Of a stretch of 64,000 nt of DNA, positions 46,803 to 60,262 are shown in pieces. The stretch covers positions 5,270,001-5,334,000 of the forward strand of contig OX579633.1 of NCBI GenBank assembly GCA_951230915.1. The letters run 5' to 3'. The position numbers and the translations under genes are program-made. The notes beneath the pieces were generated by a model. That model worked only from the letters and a program-made list of their open reading frames with translations, was not told where the DNA came from and ran no database searches. The stretch comes from Antitrichia curtipendula (taxonomy: Eukaryota > Streptophyta > Bryopsida > Hypnales > Leucodontaceae). Each line of letters begins with the position of its first letter. Position 1 is the stretch's first letter.

Positions 46803-47160
46803 CACCATTGGAAAGCTCTTGATGATACCTTTTCAATGGTATATGATGAAGCATATAGGTGGACGGCTGAGCGGTTGGACGGACGGTACCCAATCTTTGA
46901 AGGGTTCTACCGTTGCAATTTGAGTCCAAAATGGATGCATAATACACCATTGGAAAACTCTCTATGATACCTTTCCAATGGTACATGATGAGATACTCAG
47001 TGGCAGATGGATGGGCGCAGGGTTGGATAGACGGACGAACGACACCCAATCTTTGGAGGGTTCCCACCATTGCAATTTTAGTCCAAAATGGATGCATGAG
47101 ACTTTGGTGAAAAGATCTCAATGATACCTTTTCGATGGTATATCATGAGGCACTTAAAAG
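46803..47160. repeat. Imperfect tandem repeat, about 150-base unit, three copies
   Basis: Each unit holds ATGATACCTTTTCAATGGTA-like text (GATAC at 46,824, 46,966 and 47,123) and CACCCAATCTTTG. Units differ by substitutions and small length changes. Confidence 0.7.
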
Positions 47161-49560
47161 TGGACAAGTGGACGGTTGGATAGACAAGCAAAAGGACAAC
47201 ACCCAATATTTTGAGGGGTCACCGTACTCCCCTTCTGATTAAGCGGACGCAGTCTCACTGTCAAATGAGTTGAACGTCGAACAATCCACCTAGTTGTAGC
47301 CGTCAAATTTGGCGAACGAGTAAGAAAATTTATCCCCCTCCCCCTGGTAATTTGCAAAAAATTGAATCTCACTTGACATTTGGGGGTTCACATCTACGAA
47401 CGCTGGATGTTTAACGTCACATTAGGACATCAAGACTTTCTAAAAACCTTGATGTTATAAGTAGTAGTTGATATCTTGTGCAACGGTGATGTTCCAAGAG
47501 GTATTAAAAACAAACTCGGATAAATTAGTGAAACTAAAGTAAAACCTTGACCAAATATAAAAATTTAGGGAAAAGGCAACCACATGGCATGTTTGAAAAA
47601 ATTAAATTTTTTTGTATTTATAAAAATGGCACTTACCATGGCATCCAACAAGGATGAAGTGGCATGCCACATCAACACATTTTGAAGCCATCTGAGAACT
47701 TAAACGGTGTTTTTTTAGAAATCATTTGAGACATCAATTGAGACGTCCATATTTTTTTGCAATTTCAACTAAGACGTCTAGATCATTTTTGTGACATCAA
47801 CTTCAACAACTTTGTATAATTCATGGAACTTATATATTCCATATGGTTTATCTTCCTTCCTACCATCGCACTTGTATAAATAATTTGTTTTCTAATGTCA
47901 ATATACATACAATAAATGACTTTTTAAGCCATGCAAAATGAATACCAAATATAGTGTATTGTATATAGCATATTATGTATAATGTACAATATATAGCATA
48001 TTTTGTATGATGTACAATGTATGACATATTGTATATGATATACAATGTATTGTGTATGATGTATAGTATATGACATAGTTGATGTTACAAAAAACATTTC
48101 AAAACATGTCTCCAAAAAAGTCTAGATCTCTAATTATGTGTTGCTAAAATTAATATTATAATTATTTTTGACGTCTAAGTTGATGTTGCTCAAAATAATT
48201 TTATTAATTTTCTCAAACATCATGATGTCAAGTGCGATGTCGACTGCCACATCATCTCCAAGTCGGGTGAAAAAAATACCATGTGGTGTTGCCCACCCAC
48301 GTGGCACTTATATGGAGGTGATCTGGCAACCACGTGGCACACTCTTGGCACCTTTTTTGACCATGTCTATGGAGACGTCACACCAATTAACATGGCTCAT
48401 TTTCTTAGATTTTTGCATGTTTTTGCCACATCAATTCAAACGAATTTTGTTGGACATACATCTATAGTTACCTACTTGATGTCAAAAAAAAAGTATTACC
48501 ATGCTCCCAATTTGTTCCTTAAAAACATTGTTTTCTTATAATTTGAGGAGGTTGTGATAGAAACAAAAAGGAATATACCAATGGCAAGAACTCTAATTTT
48601 TACAATGAATGAGGAAGATACAAAGAGGGAGGACAAGGTTCAAGAATCAGCAGGAGTGGTTTTGCCTCCAACAACAACAAAAACAACTTTGCAAGATTTG
48701 ACACCAACAAGGTTGGCAACTAGAACACAATTCACTATGATGTCTTTTGTATGGGTCATTTAGGACCAAGCAATGACGGAAGAAGCGGATGGATTATATT
48801 ATGATCAATAGGGTATAAGATATTGTCATACTAGAGTTAAGGGGCAATAGAAATTTAAACAAGTAACTTCAATCTTGGAAAAGACATTGTACATGGATCG
48901 AAAATTCTCCGAAAATCAAAGCTATGGTTGGTAGGACCGTGGAGTATGATGAACAAGAAACTCCACTAGAGATTTGTGCAATACTCACCACATGACTTGT
49001 AGATAGTGAAAAAAGAGAAAAGATAAGATCTCAATCTTTAAGGATAATTGCAAAGAAACCAGAGACAATGGATTAGTGGAGTAACGCTTTATATTATGAG
49101 ATATGGTAGTAGATGGTGTGCTTTGTAGCTTAATAGTAATAGAGAATGTTTTTTTATATGATGACTTAGAACTTTTGTGTTCTGCTTTTATTGTTGAATG
49201 ATAATAAATTGATGGTCTACTATTTTTCAAACTTAAAAAAATTATGGTTGATAATATTATTTGAATGATTGGAAAAAATTGAGAACAACATATGCATTGT
49301 ATATTTTAATAATTGAAGTTGTGATGGATTTCATATTCTAAGGATTCAAATTCCTACAAATTTGAGAGTTATTTTTAATCACATCATGCATATTAAATTA
49401 TTAGTTTACTATTTATAGTAGAAATAGAAGGTTTACATCTTACAATTTTCAAGGCAAAAAGCCTAGAGTGTCTTCTAGAAATGGTATACTACATTTCCAA
49501 AACTTAGAAAAGTGCATTTTCTCTTAAGTAATCAATTCACTTGGCCAAGTTCAAAAATTA
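47161..49560. other. Intergenic stretch, low-complexity TATAC-rich core
   Basis: 47,940-48,080 is a degenerate ATAGCATATTATGTATAATG-type low-complexity run. A 99-codon frame at 48,168-48,467 and a 69-codon frame at 48,554-48,763 have no recognisable features. No gene is called. Confidence 0.45.
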
Positions 49561-49897
49561 CAAATTGTATGTTTGTAATGTTGTAATAAACAATCTACAT
49601 CCTATGATTTTATTTTTTTCAAAAAATATTGAAAAAAGTTAAATAAAGGACTTCAAATTTTATTTTAGAGTCAAAAATCCATAATTGCCCACAAACTAAA
49701 ATTGCTCATAACTTTCATCTCATTAATCAAAATGGAATGATTCAAAGCTTTCCACGTATATATAAATCTAGAAAATCAACTTCAAATTTTTATTTCTTTA
49801 TAAATAATTTTTTAAAGATATTTTGTGAGCTTACCGAGCTAACCGCCAATTGCTAAAAATTACATTGTTTAAGATATTCTTGGGAATAAAAACCCTA
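49561..49897 (+). repeat. Family P right-half fragment
   Basis: Contains TAATAAACAATCTACATCCT, GGACTTCAAATTTTATTTTA and TATATAAATCTAGAAAATCA in the family P order, without the TTTAGGGGTTAA end. It directly abuts copy 4. Confidence 0.6.
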
Positions 49898-50831
49898 TTA
49901 ACCCCTAAAGGACCAAACACTGTTTTTTGATAACATAGCAATTTTGGGTAGCTCACTACAACCAAATATTTTTTTGTTGAAACTTTCACAAAAGATGTGC
50001 CTAAAGAGTAGCTTTAAAGCCCAATAATTTTCATAACTTTTGAATACGTGGTTAAAGAGTTATTGCACGATATGTCATTTTCATTGGTCGGTGGGCAGCC
50101 TGGGCAGCTGAAAAACTTCTTTAAAAATCATTTTTTTTTAAATTAAAAATTTGAAATTGGTTCTTTAGATTTATACTGACGCAGAAAGCTTTGAATCATT
50201 TCATTTTGATTAATGAGATGAAAGTTATGAAGAGTTTTAGTTTGAGGGTAGTTATGGAATCTCTACTCTAAGATAAACTTTGAAGTCCTTCATTTAACTC
50301 AATTTTCAATATATTTGAAAAATAAACAAAAACATTGGGTGTAATTGTTTATTACAACATTACAACCGTTGGGATTAGCATTTTTCAGTTCCATGTTTAA
50401 ATTCTAAACAATTTAGTGTTTTGAACATTCTCTACCTCTTTCTACTTACTATTTTTTTCCTATATGTTTTACAATTCCAAATGATTTGAAATTTTTTAAG
50501 CATGTAGCCAACTTGCCTTGAAGAATGAATCCAAAAGGTAACCATCATTTTGTACATTTTTTCATACAAATGTGACCTTGTGAAGTGCAGCTGCCCAGAT
50601 TCTGGTAGGGACAAAAAAAGTTTTTTTGTCAATTCAAACGCTATTATCTTGCAATCCGCTCAGTGGAAATTTCTGAATTTTTTTCCACAACTTCTCAAAC
50701 TAGTTTAATACAAGATCCTATGGTTACATTTTTCCAAAACTGTTTTTTTTCTAAAATTTGGTACTTGTATTAGGAATAGCAGTTTGGGAGCATTTTTGGT
50801 GAAAACATAGTCTCTGACCTTTAGGGGTTAA
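49898..50831 (-). repeat. Family P inverted-repeat element, copy 4 (reversed)
   Basis: Starts TTAACCCCTAAAGGACC and ends GACCTTTAGGGGTTAA (934 bases). The interior is the reverse complement of copies 1-3 (TAGCCAACTTGCCTTGAAGA, GTGAAGTGCAGCTGCCCAGA). The two ends match for only about 15 bases. Confidence 0.78.
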
Positions 50832-53456
50832 ATTTAATCTCTAAATACGTTGTTAAATTGTTTAAGCATCATATAAAACTCCAAGACAAGCTTGTTTCAA
50901 TTGGCTTCTACTAACTTATAACTAACTTCTAGAATCTCCTAAAGTCAATTATTCCCCTTTTTGTATTTTTTCCCTTGTCTTAAACTAAGTCAAACCTTAT
51001 TTAATGGGTTCAAACATTCCCTAATGAATGGCTCAGATTCCTTTGAGAACTCCCTTGTTACCTCAATTTTCTAAAGGTAGCTTTGAGGCTTTGTTTTTTT
51101 GCTACCTCAAGGCCTAACTTATTGAACTTTGTTTTTTTGCTGCCTCATGGTCAAATTGAATGAACTTTGGTTTTTGCTTAGCCTGGGGCTTAATTGAATT
51201 CAAATTAAATTTGAAAAAAATCAACATTCGGGACCCCGGGGGGATATATTCCTTATTGTGTTTTTTCTCAAATGATGATGGTATGTGAATTGAGTAATTG
51301 ACCTCAATGAAGGCACCCACCAACTGTACCGACATGCGTACTAGCCTGCCTTTTTGACCTTCCTTAATTAGTAGCTCGCCTTATTGACTTCCTAACTAGT
51401 TTTGATTGTTGTCTAATTTTTTGTCCTTAGAGCAGGTTTTTTGAACTCTAAGATTTTATTTTTGGACTCTAGAATTGAATTAACACAAATAAAAAGGGAT
51501 TTCTGAATCTCCTTTGAAGAAACTCAACAAAGAAAATACGGGAAAAATTAGTTCCAAGGCCAAAGTTTTGCCATTTGGGGATTTAAGTCCAAATTTTAAG
51601 ATGTAACTGGAAGACACTTGTTAGTATAGAACTTGAAAAATTGAACTAAGGACAATAGCTTTGCCATATAAGTGAATTAGCACCAAATTCTTAGACAAAA
51701 ATTTAATAGGACCGGTTAATACGGGGACTTTAAGAATCTTGGATCCAATCCAAAATCTCTCCAAATGATACCAAATAATACTTTAGAACCATGTATTCTC
51801 ACGTCAAGGCTTTAGGAAAATGTTCTATTACAAAAGTTATGATATCCCAATCACAAAGCTCAGTTGGAATGGTTGTTAGTGGACAAAAGACTCAAAATAC
51901 GATGAAAATACTTAAATGGTTAGTAATCGACTTCAAAACACAATGAAATAGCAAAGCTTTTTAAAAAGCCCCCAAAGTCCTTTGAAATGGGCTCACAAAT
52001 TTTAACAAAAAAAACTTCAATAGCAACCAAAACAAGGAGCAAAGCTCCAAATGCAAATCAACAAAATAATTTTTGACCAAAATGCCAAATAGCCAAAGTT
52101 TAAACAACATGGTAGCATTTTGGCCAAATTTAACAAAAAAAAAAAAGGGTACAAATTGAAAAGAGGGGAAGGCCTCTTTTCCCTCTCATTTTATCTAAAA
52201 TTACCTATGGAGAAATGAAATTAACGTTAACTATTAAAATTCTATCCTACTATTGTGACAACTTTAACTTTGAGAGAAATTCTCCAAATGCCAAACGGAT
52301 TGTGCCACTGTCTTCAAATGATTCAAATTCGGCAACGGGGCCCCAACTATCTACTTCCAAATCATTTCGCAAGCAAAAGCCAACAAATTGCAAACTAGTG
52401 AAAAGGGTAGAAAATCGAAATGTTGGAATTTGCCTTTTCACAAGATTTTGACAAGCTAGGGTTGTTTGGAAGGTTTGATAAAGTAATAAAAAAAGTCCAA
52501 ATTGACTTCAATCATACATTTTATGCTCTTGGTACGCCAGTCAATTCATTTTATATTTTGGAATTTCGTTAAAGTCATTGCCGTTGATGGTTTTGGTACT
52601 TGTTGGTGTTGGAATGTCTTGAAATTTGTCTAGGCGTCTAAAATACTCTATTTTCAATTTTAGTGGGATTTTAATGCTATCTGGATAATTTCTATAAATT
52701 TTTCAATGATGATAAATACGGGTGACTTCCTATGGAGATATCTTTTGCAATTCAAAAAAACACAACATTTTTTTGAATTTTTTAAGAAGTCCCTAAATAC
52801 TAACTGCATGCCTACATTTTTTACTTTGCACTAATAGTAGAAAGATCTAAATTCATACCTGACAATTTAATTCCTCCGAGGCCCAATCATTTTTTGTACT
52901 AGGGAATCTGGGTGGAGTGATTTCAATGTTGAGCTCCTAGCATGTTTTTATGCTAAAAACACCTTTTTCCAATTTTTGGTTGCACACGTTTTAGAACCAT
53001 AGATTTTTACTTGTAAAGCATGACCTGATTTTTTTTCAAATTCTTGCAAATTGAATGGTGACTTACACGTGGATTTCTCATAGAGATTTCTAAGACTTAA
53101 TAAGACTTTTGACAATCTATACTACCATTTATTTAACTTGTAATCCATCACATACACTTCAAAGATGAATATGGTAAAAGTCTATACTCAGTGTATTCCA
53201 TTAATTTGGCCATTAAGGCTAAATCCTATTTCAAACCCCTAAATCCCTATTTAGACACTTGGAAAAATAAATGAATGTGTTTAAGGTACTTTGGGACTTC
53301 TATTGAATACAATATAACACTTTTTTAAGGTCTTTTTGAATGAAAATACTAATAAAAATGAGCAAAAACAAAAACAAAAAGATTTCAAAGCCTAGGTGAC
53401 AATTACAAGGCTTACACCCTTAGAAGTATAAAAAATAACAATTATGACATCAACAC
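50832..53456. other. AT-rich intergenic stretch
   Basis: No gene supported. The 78-codon frame at 52,215-52,451 has no domain. No further repeat structure that I can defend. Confidence 0.5.
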
Positions 53457-53934
53457 TAGAGTAGAACATCCCATCATGGTCAAATGACCCATGATGGACA
53501 CCTAAGGAATTACCCCATTATGGATTTTTCTCAATTTATGAGATTTTAGGCCACAATCAATGTCTCACCTAACACTAATGTAAAATTACTAACCTCATTA
53601 GGAACACCCAACTATTTCAATGTAAATCATTGTAGGAAGTGACTTTTTAAGGCCTTCTACGATAGAAAATAGTGTGACTGCTTTAGAAGAATAAGGTGAG
53701 CATTATGGATATAGTTGCATGTTGATTTTGGGTAGTCTACACACTTTTTTGGACAGAGCACTTCAAAAAATCATAGCAAATTCATACTTTGTTGAAAAAA
53801 TATAATTTCAATTGCTCTTGTTTTTTGTTGCACTTGTCTATATGTGGGGAATTTTTTATACAAAATTCAGCCGTGGCATGAAGGCAAACTAGCAATTCTA
53901 ACTATGATGGGTTGTTTTATCTTATGTGCATTGA
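53457..53934. repeat. Family Q MITE, copy 2 (diverged, reversed)
   Basis: Ends GTAGAACATCCCATCATGG and ATGATGGGTTGTTTTATCTT are inverted repeats. The interior near 53,780-53,820 (AAATATAATTTCAATTGCTC) is the reverse complement of 45,490-45,520 in copy 1. Confidence 0.6.
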
Positions 53935-54240
53935 TTCATTCTATTAACCCTTGAAATCCCAAGGCCTCTCATTAAAAGGGATTTGGCCCACGCAGAAGGT
54001 TGTGAGTTCCCGACTATAGAAAATGTGCTATGCTACGCCATAGCAGCGCAACCCAACAGTGTGACATGGCCAAACTTTAGCCACCTCATTTTTTTTTTAA
54101 TTTTTAATTTTTTTTAACTTTATTTTTTAATTTTAGAAGCAAATTTTTAATTTTTTAATTTTTTTAAAATTTTTAAATTTTTTTTTTTTTTATGATTAGG
54201 ATTTTGAAAATAGTTTGACTGTCCTTTGTTGCATCAAGAA
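53935..54240. repeat. Dispersed repeat related to 40,610-40,830
   Basis: Shares GTTGTGAGTTCCCGA, GACATGGCCAAAC and a following T-rich TTTTTAATTTTT tract with the earlier copy. Confidence 0.45.
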
Positions 54241-55205
54241 CAGATTTGGGAACAGGCCTAAAATGGCCCTCCAGTGCCCCCAAATAACATCTAATGTTTC
54301 AATCAAAACCCATTCAAAAGTCAAAATTGCCATTTCTAGTAGCAAAGAGCAAAAAGAATTTAATTTTTTGTTTTTTTGCATATCTAATTGTAGGATCTTA
54401 TACTAGACTAATATAAGAATGTGGAGAAGAAAATTCACAAACATGGCTATGGAGATTGCAAGATATTTACATTTAAAGTAAAGAAAATATGTCTTTTTGT
54501 ACCTTGCTCAACTACATTTATTGGCTTTGAACCTTCATAACTTATAATTTTTGCTCTACTAATTTTGAATGTATAACTTTATATGGTAAAGAATTGAGTT
54601 CAAAGGCTAGGAATTTTTAAAAAAAAAAATACGACTTAGTTTTCACTCATTAAAAATTTATTAAATAGGTTCAAGATTGAAGGAAAATCTAAATAATTAA
54701 TAACTCTAAGATGGAATTGAAATACACTAATCTCAACGGCGAGATTGTTTTAGTATGAGATCCTAACCTTGCAAAATTTTATTTTTTTGAAAAATTGTGG
54801 AAATTGAGGTAAAAATTGAATCCTACTAGTTATTTTTTCAAAAAGATGCTTTAATTGCCTCAAACACAAGATTATCCATAATTTTCACAAAACAAATCCA
54901 AATGGAATAAATCAAAGCTTCCCATATACATAAAATATAATCTATACAAACAAAAAATAATAATTTCTTACTTTAAGTTTTTTGGAAGGTTTATGTTGCT
55001 TGCCAAACTAAAAAAAGGCTTTTGTGCCATAACTTTTGCTCCAGGGCTCTGATTGAAATTAAAATTATATTTTCAAAAAGCTAATGTGGTTTTTCATCTT
55101 CTCAAAAAAAGTTAAAAAAATCACGACAAAAATTGAGACCATGGGAGCCTACACAAAATCCATTTTGTCCCTTGAGGAAAAAATGGGACTTTAGGGATTA
55201 AACTA
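54241..55205 (+). repeat. Diverged family P-like element
   Basis: Shows the family landmark order in weak form (AAAATTGCCATTTCTAGTAG, TAGGATCTTATACTAGAC, GAGATTGCAAGATATT) and ends CTTTAGGGATTAAAC at about 55,203. The left terminus is not clear. Confidence 0.45.
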
Positions 55206-56564
55206 GAAGCACCTAATTGCAACTCCTTCCATTCTCTGATACCTTCAAAAGAGGGGTGCTATTGTGTGAGCATAGGAGTGTGAGTCCATGAGCCTAGAAT
55301 ACTACATACCTATGTTATAGGCATATATATTATAGAAATCGTCTATGATTATATAGTACATATATTACAAATATCCGTATTATAAGTGTTTATGATATAT
55401 ACACCTTCTATAGTGTAGTGTCTATATTGTAGGCTCAATGCTCATGAGCTCGCATTTTTAGGCTCACATACTAACATTGTTACCTTTAAAATGGCATTGA
55501 AGTGCACTTCTATGACTTAAAACACCACAATTTTTTAAAAGCAACCAATAAAAGGCAAGGATTTTTTTTGAAGCAACCAATGAAAATTCAGACATTTTGT
55601 GCTTCAATGGTGTCTTTTCACAGTGAGTCAAGTATTATATATAGAATATTCTATAATTTCAACTTTGAAAATTTGTGAAATACTACTAAAGTGTTGTCAA
55701 AATAATTACAAAACTATTTACAATTGTATTTCTCTTGAGTTTGCTAATAATTTCATTTTTTTTTTGCTCATTTGACCTTTAAGGTAGTAAAACTCACAAA
55801 AGTATTGCCTTTAGGTGCTCTTAGATTAAAGGTTGCAACTTTAATTTATAAAAGTTGCACTATTTTAAATTTATAGCACTTTGAACTAAGATATTACTCC
55901 AATGTTTTAATTTCCACAAAACAATTTTTTGGTAAACATTTATTTTCCAACATAATTAGTGGAGTAAATCATGGTGGATAATTAGATATCACTACGGTGG
56001 CCTTTTTGGCCTTGGCAATAGGGCGTGATGCAAATTCCTATGAATGGTGTACATCAATTATGTGAAAATTAAAGGACATTATCAAGTTATTAAATTTAAA
56101 ATATGCCCATGGAAGACAAATCCTATGGTTGAGCTAGATATTGTTGCTAATGGTATAGTATATGCACATGACATCTAATAAGATGAACCAACCCATGACC
56201 ACCATCCTTCTTAATTCTGACTATATATATATACTGTACACTTTCCCATGGGTGCATGAGGGTGGATTCAAGGTTGTCATATTAAACGGGCCAGGGTGAT
56301 CGGACAAGACAGACGGACAGATAGTCCAGACGCCTTTCATTTTTGAAATTTTCCAATTGGCAAGTCGCTTCCACATTGGCAGTCTACATTGGAATCAGGG
56401 CATGGATGTGAAAGTCAAAGCAGGGATGTCAATGCAGGGCGCAGATGGATTCGTTGGGACGCCGTCATCAGTGCGTGGACTTCCCGTTAGGGCGCAGATG
56501 CAAGGGCGCTGATGTCCTGCTCCTCGGCCATAGTGTGGGGGGAAGTCAAATTTGCATTGAATTT
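55206..56564. other. Intergenic stretch
   Basis: No gene. It contains a TATATATATATA run near 56,222-56,234. G+C rises from about 56,380 (GGGCGCAGATGCAAGGGCGC). Confidence 0.45.
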
Positions 56565-56785
56565 GGTCATGGGATTCTTCTTTCCCATGGATAGGGGGAA
56601 CCCATTAATGCAGCCAGCCCTTCATTTGAGTCTGGGGAATATCTTCAAGTCAATGGCTGCATTAAGAGGTCCAACCGTTTTTTGAGTTCAAAGACAATGT
56701 ATGGAAGCATGTCGCTCCCATCTTGGGGTTGGACTTCTCCTTCTTGCCTTCATCAAGCACTTGAGAACTAGGACCCACCTCAAAA
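56565..56785 (+). repeat. Direct repeat, left copy
   Basis: GGGATTCTTCTTTCCCATGG ... TCAATGGCTGCAT ... TTTTTTGAGTTCAAAGACAA matches 58,689-58,900 with substitutions. The pair brackets the tandem repeat block. Confidence 0.7.
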
Positions 56786-56999
56786 AAAAAATTTAGAAAA
56801 TGAAACTGATCTTACAGATAAGAAGGACAAAATTTGTGTGAGTAGAATCCCAAAGGGTTTAGAGTCCTAATGAAAGACAAGGTACATATTTGTTTAAACT
56901 CGAGTTCAAGGATTCATTTTTTATTCTTCTAAATAGAACCTATTTGGGATTTAGAGTTTAGAGTTTACAAATCAAATCATAACCAACTTATATTTTTTT

Positions 57000-58460
57000 G
57001 GCTTTTTGTTCAAGGCTTTATTTTTGAAATAGCTATACCAAACCGGTTTGGGATTGAAATGAAATATTGGTAAAGGTTTATTGGAATTCAAATATTCAAT
57101 CATTCAACTAGAAAATTTTATTTGTGTAATGGGATCCTAGAAGGGTTTGAGATTGAAATCAAATACTACTTAACTTATTTTTTAATTCAAGTTCAACGGT
57201 ACATTTTTGTAATGGGGATACCAAAGCAGTTTGGAATTGAAATGAAATACTAGTCAAGTTATTTTGAACTCAATCATTCAACTAGAAAATTTTATTTCTG
57301 TAATGGGATCGTAGAATGGTTTGGGATTGAAATCAAACACTAGTTAGGTTATTTTTGAATTGAAGTTCAACGGATTATTTTGGATATGGGATCCTAGAAG
57401 GTTTTGTTTTGTTTTGTTTTGTCTTGTTGAGAACAAATAGGACGAACCCATTGCATTAAAAAAAAAGTCACAAACCATAAGCCCAAGCCAGAGGCTGGAT
57501 AAATGAAGAGATGATGAGCACAAAACATCCTACAAGGGTTTGGTATTGAAATCAAATACTACTTAAGTTATTCTAGAATTCAAGTTCAACGGTATATTTT
57601 TGTAATGGAGATACCAAACCGGTTTGGAATTGAAATGAAATACTAGTCATGTTATTTTGGAATTCAATCATTCAATTTAAAAATTTTATTTGTGTAATGG
57701 GATATTGAAAGGGTTTGGTATTGAAGGGGAAAAGCATGCTACGGCCTACCTACTTTGGCACATTCAATAAAAAAATGTAAATAAAGTTTTTAACACTTTG
57801 GATTTTTGGTAAAGAAAGCTAACAAGATTCTACAGGTGGGCCAAATTTTTATATTGTTTAATTTGTCTTAAAGTTAATTTTTTTAAGAATTTTATTTTAT
57901 TTATTTATTATATTGTTTAACTCATTTTATTGTTTAATTCCATAATATATCTTATAGAAGGAATTAAATAATAAAAAAATTAGGCCCACTTGTAAAATCT
58001 TGCTAGTTTCTTCCTCCAACCAATTCAAATATTAAAATTTATATATAAAATAAAAAAAACTAAAACATGTATATTAGTGAATAAAACTAGATATTGAGTA
58101 CAAATTGAAAAATGCGCTTGGACCCTAAAATACATTCGTAATATCAATCATCACACCAAATTTATGCATGTAATTTTCTTCATTTATGTACACTTAAAAT
58201 AAATTAGTTCTTCAAATGTGACACTGTGACATCAAAAGTGGTAGGCCGTAGCATGCTTTCACCCTGAAATCAAATACTAGTTAAGTTATTTTAGAATTCA
58301 AGTTCAATGGTGTATTTTGGTAATGGGATCGTAGAAGGCTTTGGAATTGAGATGAAATACTTGTTAAGATTTTTTTGGAATTCACCTTCAACATGGTTCT
58401 TTTTGTAAGGGGCTACTAGAGGGTTTGCGATTGAAATGAAGTACTAGTTAAGATATTTGT
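57000..58460 (+). repeat. Degenerate tandem repeat of about 90-120 bases
   Basis: Ten or so imperfect units built on GGTTTGGGATTGAAATCAAA, TACTAGTTAAGTTATTTT and TTCAAGTTCAACGGT-like phrases. They continue weakly to about 59,350. The block is interrupted by filler at about 57,398-57,530 and by a MITE at 57,726-58,264. Confidence 0.65.
57726..58264. repeat. MITE with GGG ends and 4-base target duplication
   Basis: 539 bases. The left end is GGGGAAAAGCATGCTACGGC and the right end is GCCGTAGCATGCTTTCACCC, inverted repeats of about 25 bases with two mismatches. TGAA flanks both sides (57,722-57,725 and 58,265-58,268), and removing the element restores the tandem-repeat phrase TTGAAATCAAATACTAG. 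No coding frame. Confidence 0.85.
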
Positions 58461-58684
58461 GTGTTCAAGTTTGTGAGTTCGCGTGTTCAAGTTTGTCATG
58501 AAGAGAGTTCAAATTTGGCTTGGAGGGAGTTCAGGTTTGTCAGTTGGATAAGTTTCTACACATATGTCCAAGTCAAGTTGCGAACGCCTGGTCAGGGTGC
58601 GGACGTCTTGGAGGGGCACGGATGCCTGGGCGCGGACGTTGAGCAGGACAACAAGGGGGAGTGAAATTCAGCTTCAACATTTGA

Positions 58685-58905
58685 AATTGGCATGGGATTC
58701 TTCTTTCCTATGGAGAGGGGGAAGCCATTAATGCAGTCAGCCTTTAATTTGAGCTCGGGAAATATCTGCAAGTCAATGGCTGCATAAAGAGGTCCAACTA
58801 CTTTTTGAGTTCAAAGACAATTTGTGGAAGGATGTGGCTCCTTTCTTATGCTGCACTTGTCCTTCTTAGCTTCCCCAAGGACTTGAGAACTAGTCCCCAC
58901 CTTCC
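58685..58905 (+). repeat. Direct repeat, right copy
   Basis: Counterpart of 56,565-56,785. Preceded by a G+C-richer patch (GGTCAGGGTGCGGACGTCTT) similar to that before the left copy. A 67-codon frame at 58,461-58,664 in this patch is not convincing. Confidence 0.65.
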
Positions 58906-60262
58906 AAAAAAGGAGATTTCAGAAAATGAAAATTAACTTGCACACTTCAAGAAAAAAAATTTTGAAATTAGACGCTAGAAGTTTTTGGATTTATAACGAA
59001 AGACAAGGTACAAATTTTTTTAAATTCAAGTTGAAGGATGCATTTTCAAATTCTCCAAATAGAAACTAAAAGGGTTCAGAGTTCAAAAAACAAATCAAAC
59101 ACATCTTATATTTTGTAGAGTTCTAATTGAATGGGTTTATTTTTGGTAATGGGGGCTACAAGGGTTTGGAAATTGGAATTCACATCATTAACGTATTACA
59201 ATGTATTCAAATGTAGATTAAGAATTTATTTAAAAAAATAGAGGCTACAAGGATTTGGAAAGGAAACAAAATGCAAGTTCTAGTGGTTTTGAAGCAGGTT
59301 CAGCTTTAGTCTTGTTACTGGATGCTACAAGGGTTTTGATTTCAAATCAAATAGAAGTTATGAACCTCTTATTCGTTATTTTGGTAGTTTTCCAGTGAAA
59401 TGGGAGTCGTATTCTAATGACATGGGAATCTTGGGAGTCATATAATTGAGAAACAATCGTGAATTTCAAGAATTCATCACATAAAATGGAACGCAATTAC
59501 ATGTACAACGAGTTTGCGAATGGAAATTATGGAAATGTCATCTACAACTTGCCATACGTAATACTACTCCTTGACAAATGTCATGATATGTACACGTAAA
59601 TGATGGAAGACTACATTGCCCAACGAAATCCAGAAGTAACATAGCCTACCGTTACACTCCTGGTATTAAAATATGACATCATCATCGCATGTGCTAGACA
59701 CTACAAACAGATTACTTACAAAGACAAATGCATGGTGAATTTAGAACGAAGTGGATGTTGAACTTTAACTTGGATCAGGGAAAAAATAGTGAAGAATCAA
59801 ATCATCCGAACGCCACCCTAAGACTCTCAGAAATCACACTCCATACGATGCAACTCGGAGCGTCATTTATGAATGTCCATAGAGCGAAGTTTGTACGTTT
59901 TTGTTTTTTCATCATTTGTTCCTAGATCTAGGTCAAAGTTGAGCATCCACATCATTCTCTAGTCACCATATCATCATCTGTTTAAGCTTCTAGTTGAATG
60001 ACTACCACAAGCAATGAAGATATCATATTTTAACTACCCGGTTTGTAGATTTCTAACAGTGTGCATACCTCACATCTAGAAGATACCCAGGAAAGGATTC
60101 TGTAATATCCAGTAATGGACCTCACCACAATGTATATACTACCCCTTTGCTAGATATTTGGAAACATTTAGTTCTATAAAGAATCTATTCACATGTTTCT
60201 ATATCATGTTTTTATATCTACTACTATATCTATATTATTCAGTCATTTACTAAACTAAGCTG
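58906..60262. other. Intergenic stretch 3' of the composite gene remnant
   Basis: Weak continuation of the tandem-repeat phrases to about 59,350, then AT-rich sequence. A 65-codon frame at 59,728-59,925 has no recognisable features. The right end should include the 3' untranslated region of the next gene. Confidence 0.45.

Noticed and set aside
57000..58460. Repetitive protein-coding array
   Set aside because: Units differ in length by non-multiples of three and contain many stops in every frame.
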